From Polytrichum commune (Eukaryota > Streptophyta > Polytrichopsida > Polytrichales > Polytrichaceae): a DNA stretch of 64,000 nt. This document shows, in pieces, positions 33,580 through 44,489 of the stretch (the first letter of the stretch is position 1; every line of letters begins with the position of its first letter). Where the stretch lies: the NCBI GenBank assembly GCA_950295325.1, contig OX485803.1:70387554-70451553 (forward strand), written 5' to 3'. The notes beneath the pieces were generated by a model. That model did not search any database. It was not told where the DNA came from and was given only the letters and a program-made list of their open reading frames with translations. Both the position numbers and the translations under genes were made by a program.

Positions 33580-34660
33580 GCCCTAAGGTGAACTTCAAAG
33601 GCTTCATGGTGGAAAATGCACATGCATGTTGGAATGTTGTGAGGAACTGTGATGGTGATGGTGATCCAACCTTCCTCTAGAAGGGTGCGAATGCATATGT
33701 CTATTCCATTATTCCACCAATTTGGATTAAATAGCACAAAAACATATCTAGCCTTCATTGCAACATCAACACAGATAACTTTGCATGGAATACAAGGACA
33801 CCTAAAGTATGGAGGAGGTGGATGTCAAATACCATGTGATACGAGCTTGGTGGTTGTCATTATGACCAACCACAAAGGATGTGTGTACATCTTGTCAAAG
33901 TGGTTGGGATTTTGGGACTATTGATATAGGCCAAATTGGGGAAAAAAAAACATTGTACACCTGCACGAACTTACAGAGGTCGGAAGAAATTTTGTTCCAA
34001 CAACCATGTACCTTCATAATTTTGGTTATGTGAGATGACATTAACCATTGCATGAAGGGTAGAAAAAAATTTGGGGTGCTTGATTGGCCAAATCCTTTCA
34101 CTGTGTGGCTGGTGAAGGTTGGAACTAACCTTACATAAGAGGAGTTTTTTTTGCATTTGAGGACGTTGGTTTTCAACTTCAACCATGGGAGGCCATGTCA
34201 CCATGTTGTTGTTTAGGTACAATGCCCAACCTTCCCATCCCTTGATTGTATTTTTGTGGTCCAGCAAATCCACATGCTTACCCCATCACATAGTTTTCCA
34301 AGGTAGTTCATTGTAATATGAAGGCGCCATTATCGGAGCACATAAATAAATGGGAGAGTGCATTACACAAGGATGGTTATTATGTGGTGGGAATGATTGA
34401 AATCTCATAACCTACATTTGGTCACATCGTAACCAGAGTCTCCAAGGAGGAGAAGACTTACCTCGTGTCCATTGCGGATAATCCATAATACACTTGTCAT
34501 GACTTTGCAAAAACGTAATCAATGGTAGTGGGGAATAAGGGACAATGGGTTTCCTCCAAACATTTGTATCATGTATTTAGGTATTTGTGCACAGTCAACT
34601 AAGCCACCAACAAGCACATTTAGCTATGAGGTGATGGATCTTCTTGAGCTCGTAGGTGTC
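33580..34660 (+). pseudogene. SWIM zinc-finger protein remnant, possibly MULE transposase
   Basis: Plus-strand blocks: KGFMVENAHACWNVVRNCDG (33595-33655), frame-shifted ISSLHCNINTDNFAWNTR, ILSKWLGFWDY (33890-33922), HLHELTEVGRNFVPTTM (33960-34010), PWEAMSPCCCLGTM, then ALHKDGYYVVGMIEIS*PT, HIVTRVSKEEKTYLVSIADN and P*YTCHDF. The last blocks are NKGQWVSSKHLYHVFRYLC (34530-34590) and SYEVMDLLELVGV (34620-34660). The C/Y-x-C-x-D-F then K-H-L-Y pattern is a SWIM-type zinc finger, usual at the C-terminus of MULE transposases and FAR1-like proteins; its first Cys is mutated to Tyr. At least five stops and several frameshifts are present. No terminal repeats were found. Confidence 0.45.
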
Positions 34661-34959
34661 ACGGAACAAGCTTAGTGCAATGGTAATGAAGGCCATGGAA
34701 ACATAGTTTTAAGATATGGAAACATATATGTTTGCCATGAGAAGATGTAGTGCACACTAATGTTGAAATTGTTTGGTTGTTCGCCATAATAAGGCACTTG
34801 AAATTCCCTATGCATGTTTTTCATTTCAATAAAGTAACTGTAATTGTGTACCACCATTCACCCTATAATCCATGGTAATAGGGTTCAATTCAATATTTAT
34901 TATCTCTCAAACATATTATATCCAACATTTGTAACTCAAGCGTATTGCACTTATTGCTT

Positions 34960-36770
34960 GAAATAGTAATTGTTGGACAATTTTTCACAAGTCACTGCTC
35001 ATCACTTGCCGCTATCTTCTCACATGCTAGCTTCCCTCACCTGGGAACCAATGTCATCCAAAGGACACCCATAGAATATAAAGTCAAATTTACAAAACTA
35101 TGGCACACAACTCCAAAAACCACACCACCTCCCCCCCCCCCCCAACTATGAATCAAGCCCACTACAAAATATATTTTACCACGTACCCCCCTCCAAATAT
35201 AACCCTCAACAATGTATCTACACATGACGGTTCATTTACACCACCACACAAACATGGCAAGGCAACATATCAGGCTCTAGCTTGTATAGCCCCAAAGGAT
35301 GACCTCCGCGTTGTAGAAAGACTCTTGGCCTTCCAAACATCTTGTAGGCAAATATACGCCCTCGTCCTTGCTCTCACAAATACAAGAATCCAACCATTCA
35401 TATTTACCGATAGCCTCAACAACATAAACCTCATTGGCAACCACATAAGACACCCATCATCCCAACACAACCACCCTGATAGACTGCTCATCTCAACCAT
35501 AGTTCACCAAATTTTAAGGACCGAACGCAACATAACAATACCAAAAGTGAGACCACATATTAGAATTATAGGCAATGAAATTGCGGACCAACTTACACAT
35601 GAAGAAACTACCCACAACAAACCCACCCCGCATACACACCGCACACACCATATCCTACTAGCTCAACGGAGTGCCAACTAATGAACACAAAGGCAAAATA
35701 TGCAACTTATAAACCTACATAAACAAATCCCATCGTGAACAAGATTTCATAATTGCATGGAAACAATTTTATGTACGTTGACAAATGGGTCTCTAATGAC
35801 CAAATTCACCACAAACTATCAAAGCACTCATGGAATGCCAAAGGTATCTCATATGCATAAATAACAAAAACACAAAAAACTATGATACGCTCAATACATA
35901 AGAACCTCCGGAAAAGCATATTATGGCAAACTACCCACCCAAATGCAAATTGTACACCATGCCAAGATTGTGAAATTGACACATGGCCACATCTCCTATC
36001 CATGTGCACAAACCCCCACACAAAAGGCCTACACATAGCCCAACATAATCAAGTCATCCACCAAATAGCCCGCACACTTTAAACAACAAACACACAAGAT
36101 GTTATACACTCATAAACACATGAAACCAATGCACCCTGCCCCAAGACATCACCGTCTCCGAATGGTTGTCACAATGCACGTGCCCCACTAACCCATGTAC
36201 TTGTCTAGTTTGGCCATGCCTTAACATTCTACGTATCCTCTGTACCCCAATGGATAGCCAACCCCCATAGCCCCAACTCCACCAAACACCATACAACTCT
36301 TAGAATTCACCTATTGCCACGACAGATTCTCCAACGTGGCCATAAATTTTATTTTTATTTAAAAATAAATCCAACAAAAACAACCCCCTTATCCAAGCAC
36401 TAAAAACCACCATATGGAAGGTCAACCCATTTAACACCAACGGCGGGAGTATGTGGTGCTATCCACAAACAACCTTAAGAAATACTAGAAAACCTCCAAA
36501 TACCTAAAAACAAGGTAAAAAAACTTATGGAACACATCCATCAAACCGCCATCAAATACCTCACATACCTAATACTTAACAAAAGAAAACATGACAATAA
36601 CCAAAAATTGATAGACCCCTTGAATCCGCACACACACGCACACCTACACAAAGCACCCCAACGAAATCTAAAAACACCACCTCTCCAACTTAACACGCAT
36701 TTTATTTACATGGAGCCCACCTTCAGAAAGGAAGGAAGTACCCTTATCTAGACGCCTTGTACAACATGAT
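34960..36770 (+). mobile_element. LINE copy 5: RNase H to 3' end
   Basis: The longest LINE copy in the window. It carries an RNase H domain (35100-35680), then a region with frameshifts, a CCHC-like finger (35940-36020: NCTPCQDCEIDTWPHLLSMC), HIAQHNQVIHQIARTL (36030-36080) and VSEWLSQCTCPTNPCTC (about 36150-36205). A degraded RPDIL (LNILRILC) and NPLIQALKTTIWKVNPF (36380-36430) follow, then HQTAIKYLTYLILNKRKHDN (36530-36600). The 3' region ends with GGAGCCCACCTTCAGAAAGG (36711-36730), as in copies 1 and 2. A 13-base C run at 35131-35143 sits near the start of the RNase H frame. No RT domain is found upstream, so it is 5' truncated. Confidence 0.8.
35100..35684 (+). pseudogene. LINE RNase H domain (193 codons open)
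   Basis: An uninterrupted frame with the RNase H layout: HDGSF with Asp43, YALVLAL where the Glu of the second motif should lie (RQIYAL instead of the usual AEL.AL), IFTDSLNNI with Asp104, and GNEIADQLTHE with Asp163. Three of the four acidic catalytic positions are kept and the Glu appears replaced. RNase H degrades the RNA template after first-strand synthesis in some LINE clades. The ATG shown is only the first in the frame; the true domain would be internal to a long polyprotein. Confidence 0.75.
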
Positions 36771-37699
36771 CAAGGCAAGGCAAAACTGGCACCCATTCAC
36801 GTCCATACAAAATAGAAGTATTGATGTTGATTTTATTCTATTTTATTGTACGTAACCCCTCCTGTGCGGTAATGCCCTCTCACCCCAATTGTGTTTACAC
36901 AATGTGGCAACATGTGTGTTACAAAATAGTGAAGCCTAACTATATTCTTGTGCAAGTAGAACTTCCTTGCAGGAAAGCTTATGCTATTATTAGCAAACTT
37001 GTGGCAAGTTTGGTGAAAAGGCAAAGAGTACAATCTGCTTCACCACAGGCTGCACAAGCTCACTACTAGCCGTGGCTCTTCGTGCAAGCCAAGCATGTAA
37101 TGGCAAGGACCTCGTCAACACCATCATCACTCTCGAATGATTGCTAATCGTGACCTCTCCAGCGACTGTTTGCACAAAAACCACAACTAAAATGATCAAT
37201 GCAAGAATGTGGTCATGTTTGAGAAGTTATGAGCATCCTTTGGAGAAGACTCGCTCTTCTAAGTCAATCCATCATCTGCACACAAACTCGGTGACATCAG
37301 AAGTGATGCAATTTGCAGAGGCATATATAAGTTATATATATATATATATATATATATATGAAGAGATTCGACTCATGCAAGTTGCATGCCTGCAGAAAGT
37401 AAGCATAAGGTAGTTGCTCATCTCAACACCAACACCGAACCTATGATCATCCAAATGATTAGGAGGGCTTCATTTTAGGATGCAAATCGTCCTTGGAGGT
37501 CCTAAGATTTGCACATTAAAATGAAGGACCCTTTTTAGTTTTAGAGGTTGTAGTGTTGGTGGTGGTGTTGGTGGTGGTGGTGGTGATAGGTTGAGCTACC
37601 TTAAGGGGACAGAGGCTAGTTAGTCTCACCAAGATTGATCACTCTACTAAACAACCCCGTGAGCAAATCGATGACATGCATCGAAATGGCCTGGGACAC
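36771..37699. other. spacer with (AT)n run and a short hairpin
   Basis: (TA)n at 37333-37359. An imperfect inverted repeat at 37465-37532 (gggcttcattttaggatgca / complement of tgcacattaaaatgaagg) has arms of about 25 bp and a loop of about 15 bp. A GGT-rich run (ggtggtggtg) lies at 37557-37587. No gene recognised. Confidence 0.5.
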
Positions 37700-38240
37700 C
37701 TTAGCATTTCGGTCGACGTTGGTCGGATGGGGGTTGTGGGGAGTGTGTTGCTCCCGATCCCCGAGGCGAGTGTTGAGATAGGCATTACCCAAAACTGAGA
37801 TCATTGTCAGACGTTTCAAGCACCCAGATGTACAACAGTGGTACATAGTGTTGGTTCTAGCCTCAATATGGCTCTTGGGTATACACACCTTTCACAGTAG
37901 TGGTAAGATTGGTTGGATGAGGACACTGTAAGGAGTGCCTCGTTCCCAGTCCCCGAGGTGAGTCGTAACGTAGGCATACCCAAAATCAAGACTATGTGAC
38001 ATTATCACATACGCGAACTCAATCGTATGATTGCGGTGCATGATATTGGGTTTAGGGTTGGCTACAAATAGCGGGAAGGCTGGTGGATGAGGACGGAATA
38101 GAAAGCGCCTTTGTTTTCAGTCCCCGAGACGGCCTTGGAGATAAGACATACCCGAAACCACGACCGGGTAACATTGTCATACACATGAATCCCAAAATAC
38201 GTATGATTGTGGTAAGTGTTGAGGTCAGTGTTGGGTTTGG
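37700..38240. repeat. tandem array, unit 171-190 bp, three diverged copies
   Basis: Units start near 37721 (ggtcggatggg), 37911 (ggttggatgagga) and 38082 (ggtggatgagga). Each has (c/g)tcccagtccccgag(g/a)(c/t)g about 35 bp in, followed by ataggcat(t)acccaaaa. Spacing is 190 and 171 bp. Short frames in it are not protein-like. Confidence 0.7.
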
Positions 38241-39052
38241 GTGTAGTGTTGGGTTTTGGTGTTATCTTATAAGCCCAACAAATTAAATAGTGGCAAGACG
38301 TGCACTTGCAAATTGCAACAAGGGGCCGGGAGGGATAAGCTTGCTGTTCTGTGATTTGCACGCCAGATTCAAGTGGGGGCCCCAGTGGAACACATATAAT
38401 AAGAAGTAGGGGAGAGTCATGGGCTTGCCTTAGGGCCACCTGGCAGCGGCCCCACCAGGAATCTGTGTGAGCCAATGGGCGTCCTGCGGCAGTCAGCGTC
38501 TTGGGCTGCGGCGGTCGGAGATCCTCCTGGCCAGTTCTATTGCCAGGCCAGCGCTACCTCCCATACTTGAATGACTCAAGCATATTACGGCTGGACACCC
38601 ACCTTTTCTGAGCTGGGCCCTCTTAACCTTATGGAAGGTGAAAACACAGTCCATTGTATTATAGTTTTGTTTTTTTCCTTCCCTTTTTACTTTTTCCAAA
38701 GATGATTCGACTCCGTAATTCAATTAGTATCGCATGTCATGATACGGCTGGGGCGAAACACTCCGTACATGGGTTCCTTGGAGGCAGGGCTGCACTTGTC
38801 CAACAAGGAACTAGTGCATGGGTTGGTTTGCCCTCCCCGTCACGATACTCTCTGTGCAAATCATAGCGATGTGTATCTCCAAATGGTAACCCACACTAAT
38901 TAGACAAGATAATGTAGTTTGACCAAATCCATTGGTGGTCCACATTGGCCCTAAATTACCGGACGATAGTGGAGAGGTAACCCAAAACCAAATGGAGTGG
39001 TTGGTAACTCGATTTCCGTTTGTGAAATCTTCTCTCTATCTGACGGAAAAAA
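38241..39052. other. spacer, higher GC, no gene recognised
   Basis: 38300-38620 is GC-richer (ggggccgggaggg, cctggcagcggccccacc), and the 137-codon minus frame at 38475-38062 spans it without a recognisable motif. Confidence 0.35.
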
Positions 39053-39430
39053 CTACACGAAATATGATATTGAGTTGTCACCAATTCGAAGGTCTTGCCT
39101 GATACTAATTGTACACCACAATATAGTGTCACCAACACTAAATGTTAACCCAACATTATTTGTCATTCCTTGTAAGTTTTTTAGGGGAATAAAGATTTAT
39201 AGTGTTGCAATTACTGTCACCTGCCAAGTGGATTTGCATCCAAATTTCAATCATGTATGACAATATTTCATCACAAGTTGCTGACAAGAGAAGGTAGGGT
39301 TTTGGCCAATGGACGAACTTATCCATCATCCATGATAGTATTTGTTCACTTATTCATAAGAAATGTCATCTGAAATGTTGCCATATTGACATTAAATACC
39401 ATATGACACTAAATATAATATTTAGTGTAG
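39053..39430. mobile_element. MITE family 1, copy 2
   Basis: 378 bp, aligned along its length with 7328-7702 (caccaacactaaatgttaac, ccaatggacgaacttatcc, cataagaaatgtcatctgaa). Terminal repeats are ctacacgaaatatgatat and atatttagtgtag. Just outside lies a C-run/A-run junction at 39456-39480. Confidence 0.8.
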
Positions 39431-42400
39431 CAAGGTGGACATGTGCCTCCTTTATCCCCCCCCCCCAAAAAAAAAAAAAACCGGGGGGAGGGGTCCATTA
39501 GAGATGGATTACCCACAAACATATGGGTATCATGTTTCTACTATATTTCTTTTACCTCAGTGGTGTTGGTGGGGGATCCAACTAAAAGAGGTGGGAGTCT
39601 AGCCTTTGAGTGAGTGACAGAGAGAGAGGATAGCCACAAGCTCATATGTGAACTTGAGACAGGTTTATTGAGCATGGCCATGGGACAAGTGCGAAACTAT
39701 TGAAAATGTAAGTAGTAATTTAGAGGGTTAGTTGTTAATGTGGGAGCCCCGTTCAATTGTTTCTAGTGTTTTCAAAACTGCAAATGCAACCGTAGTTAAT
39801 TAATTGCAACCATGCTCGAGATCATTGTCCCATTTTCCAAACGCCTCTAGCCACGTTGTTCATTGGTTGTTACCCAACTTCATTCAAAATTTAAGGTAGG
39901 CGGGTGTAATTCAATTAGTTTCCTTGTTCTCTATCTTCTATTGATCATATTACACCTTGGAATTTGTGTTGCACTAGCAAATTTATGAAGCACATTAACA
40001 ATTAGATTGATAATTGGACATGCCTTTATATGGTTAACCCTATACATCCTAGGCAACCACAAAGTGGTCAATTTATGGCCAAAGGGCTAGCTTATCAATT
40101 TCCAAGCCTATGTTGAATATACTCCTTTCACAAGATGTTCAAGTTATGTTACCATTGGGATTGAGCAAAAGATTTATTTTGTAGATTCTACATCATTGAG
40201 AAAAAATAAATTTGAGTGCCCAAAATGCAAAGTAAATTCCAAGGGTGCTTCAATCATTTGCCTCCTATAACTTCTTTATTTGAATGTCTTACAATGGGAC
40301 TCAATGCATACAAATGTAAATCTCGTTCATCCAACATGAAAACCTCTAAATAATATGCATTGCAAAGAGTCCTTCAAAAAATTATTTGATATCATAATAG
40401 CTTCAAAGACCCTGAATTAATCTAATCCAAGTTATTTGAGATGGATCGCGCACACACGTATTGAAGGTCAAGTTTTTATCTTGGATGGATTGAGAGGTAT
40501 GCTCATATGCAATAGTTCCCACTCACTAAGAGCAAAGAGTAGACTATAAGGTAGACATAGCTATTTCCAACGTACAAATATAATGGACACCTATATAATT
40601 GAGTGGTATGTGGTTAGGTGTGGATCTAAGAAAAAGAAAAAAACACACTATAATATATGTGTTTAAAAGAAATTGGACTACGTGCTCAAAATATGCTAAC
40701 CATTCTAGGCTCAGTAGTCAACATGATTGGGGAGGCCTATATGACCACTTAATGAGCATGTGACTTCAATTTGATAATAAATAAGACATTTATATGAGCT
40801 ACGAATATTGTGCCAAGGCAAATGGCTACATGATCAATTTGATTTGCTAACCATCTTGCACTAATTGCGTGTGCCCTACGGGAAGCGGGTGCAAAGAGAA
40901 AGGTATCCAAATAGTAGCACATGTCTACTTTAGTAAAACATCACCATGATGTGAGCATTGTGAAGTTGTAGCCCGTTACGCGGCATGTTTACAATTCTTT
41001 TTGGGGTTTTGAGCTGAACATAACATTATCCAACTCAGCATGGAGGGTGGGTGGGGCCATGAATATGTCAGGTAGTAGTTGGGATCCATCCCATGGTTAT
41101 TATCTTAGCAAGGCATATTTAGCGTTATAAACTCGGGCGAAGCACCGTAATTGTTATTATTATAATGGAACGGTTGATATCAACTGATGTTATGAGGAAC
41201 ATTGCCAATATTGATATGCTTAATTTGGTTTATCCTATAGATACAGACTTGCTCAATGCAAATCATGGGCATGTTTTCTTGCAAGTGTTGGAACTTGGAG
41301 CACTCGGAGTAATTAAGTTCAGCAGTAGTGTAAGGTAGCCGACCCATGCCTGACCTATCAAGTAGTTGAGCACATTTGTGGTTTAGGTATGATCATAGGA
41401 AATTTCTCATGTAATGAAAATTAAGAAGCAATACATATTTATCAAATCTTTTTTGCAATAACAAAAAAAATAAAAATAAAAATCTAAGTCGATGTTTTCT
41501 TTGACTCATACTTGTGATATGGGCTCCCTCTTTATGATCACTAATCAATTAGTAACCAAGAACGCTTGATTCTTGTAAAATGATAATTGTGGCACATTAA
41601 TATGCTTGCCATCTAAACCTAGTTGTGAACTTGGCCATTAACATTTGGCTAAGTTGGATTTTGATCATGACATTTCAGTAATGATCATAGATTGATATTG
41701 TGTTGCACTTACACGAGATTTGCAATAGTTGGGTAACTCATGAGCTGATGAGGTTGCATGGATGGCAAGATTCCGCTACACAAGTTGCATCCTACCAGCT
41801 TGGGATGTCCTAAAGAAAGCATGGTTATGAATGCAAAAACAAAATAAAATTACAAGGTCTTAGTATTTCCTTAGAAATGAAACGAGGATGATTTATGGAC
41901 CATCCTCAAGTCAAATAAACCCAATGTCAGTTTGTTATATGGTAGGTGAATGCATGGTGTCAATAATTAACATCAACAATGGTATAAAGAACATACCGTG
42001 GGTATCAAAACTAGTCACATATTGATATGTGGTAAGTACGTCAACGGTGAGAAAATCTTTGTATACCCAAGTTATTATCTAGGTCAATGATATTCTAAAT
42101 CATATTGAAATTAGGATCATTTCACCTCAGTATGAAGTTTTTGCATGTTATGTAGACCTTCATTGGTATCAAAACAAAAATACCGTCAAACACTCATAGC
42201 CTACTAGTATCCAAATAAGTGAAATCCTCATTATAGATATCCAAGTGGTATTAGAAAAGAAGTTACTAGACTCACATTGGCTAAAACTAAATTTTAAATA
42301 TACTATTTGAAAGCTCCTTAACCAATACTATCCTTAAGTTGAGTTATAAAGTGAGGTTTACAAGATTGTTTCATGCAACATTCAAGAACCAAGTTTTTTG

Positions 42401-44480
42401 ACACAAAGTCAAAGAACATATCCATACGGTTGGACCTTTTATATAAGGTCAAAAACTTCAAATATGCATTTCAAATAAAAACTAAAAAAACAACTTCATA
42501 AAATGATGATGACACATACTTGCATGGATAGTGTCAAAACATGTTCATGTTATAACAACAAATGCATAAACAAATATTATCATGAGCATAGAGTTTGAAC
42601 AACATTTGTTAATAGAATTGAAAACTTGTAATTTGGTTCGTCATATTTGCCATTATGTTTCAAATAGTTTTTAAAAATTTAAAATTTAAAATTTAGTTTT
42701 GTTTATCATGCATACGTAATCATCTTGAGAATAAACATACCAAGTTTGAAAGAATAGGTTACAACTTGCATTTTTGATGGATTAAAATTTTAATTATTTG
42801 AGAATTAATATTTAGAGATTTTTGAATTATTTATTATTTAAATTTTAAGCATGAATAGAGAAATATATATGGAACAACTTTTCTATGGAGAAAAACATCA
42901 TATGTGGATTCAAAGTGAATATTTTTCATGAATACAACAATCTTGTTGGGAAAACCACATTGGTTGGGGAGATGGCCATGAAGTGAGTGGAGAACCATAA
43001 ATACTATGGTATACCTAAATCCACTTTTCAAAACACCATTATGAACTAATCCTTATGCACTCCCCAGAGAATAGTGTTCTCAAATAGGACATCCAACCAT
43101 GTGCTTAGGGGTTAGTACCCCCGAGCTCAAGACTCACCATGCAATGTGAAGTCAAGGCTCAAGTACAATGTGCTCTCGAAGAACATTAGGGGTTAATCCC
43201 TTTCCTTCATGTAATGTATTAGAGCTTGATGTGAGCTCACCTTACCTAGACAAGCAACTTAAAAAGTTAACCCTTATTTGCACAAGGAGTCCCCTTGGAC
43301 ATTTCATCAGTCATACTTCATTTCTACCTTGAAGATGGTCTCAATTTGTGATTTTTAATTTGGTTATGCATTGGTGATTTGAGAATCTAAAAGTAGAAGT
43401 GAGATATTGAGTGATAATTCTATGACTCTTGCAGATGAAATAGGTAATATCTCCAAAAATCATGAAAGTAGAGGAGATTACCAACTTTGGGATGAATGTG
43501 TATATATTTGGATGAAAATTTATGTAACCATCCATATGTGGCTTTGTAAGTCCAATTGTTGTAGCCAATGCTCTTCTCTTGAAAACTTAAAATTAAAATC
43601 ACTGGTTTCAATGATTCTAAGCTCAAGTAATGAAATAATTCTCTTGAAGTCTATTCTCAATTTCACTTCATAAAATATGGAGTTTCTTATTGCATTTGTA
43701 CAAGCTTAATTGATCTAAGATTTCAATTGCATTTCATTAATTTAAAGCAAAAGTTGTCACATTTAGATGCAATTGTCAAATTTAACCTTACCATGGTATC
43801 CTCATACAAATTTCATATATAATAAGTGAAAGTTTGTTTGATTTGGGACTTGATTTCTATTTTTTATAATCTCTATCATAAATGTAAGTGTGACTGGGTT
43901 CTTTTGTGCATTTTGGGGGTTGACAGGGGGTAAAGGTACATGACACACCCAACTTTGGCACCGTGATAAGTACACTACAACTTGTGAGCCCAACAACATG
44001 GGCCTCCATGGGCGGGCGGTCCGTCCCCACATCCACCGAGTGAAGCCCGTGGGAACACATTTCCCATTGCATGTAGCTTGGTGTGTTCCCATGAGCTCAC
44101 ATGACTTGGCCTAGGGGTTTAGCTCATCAACACCTTGTTCCATATGGAGCTAATCGTTCCCAACAGTACATCAAGGTTTCCAAGATCTTTCAGTTGTAAC
44201 CCAATGTTCCCATAGGTTCCTCGTTCCCAATTAATAATGGAGGTTGGACCATTTCAACGATTCTACATGGACCTTCCTCTTCCATGAACCGCATCATATG
44301 GATTTGCCCAAATACACTTCAATTTTTTCTTTTTCAAAGTTGTGTGCAAGTTCATACAAATTGGTCTAGGCATTTCTACATATCACTAGTTCCTTTAGGA
44401 GTTTCATAGAGTTCTGATGACTGTGATAATGTACGGACCAATGAAAGGTTCTATTCCTGGACTCATCTAGTAGTTGGGAA
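39431..44480. other. AT-rich stretch, no gene recognised
   Basis: A pure C11-A14 block at 39456-39480 is followed by ccggggggagggg. Otherwise it is AT-rich with few open frames (39.5-42.8 kb has none above 60 codons). A short GC-richer patch at 43920-44090 holds the inverted pair gtgggaacaca / tgtgttccca. No recognisable gene, LTR or RNA. Confidence 0.45.
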
Positions 44481-44489
44481 GAGACACAT

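Noticed and set aside
44040-44100. inverted gtgggaacaca / tgtgttccca pair as a MITE
   Set aside because: Only 10-11 bp of pairing and no second copy; too weak to call.
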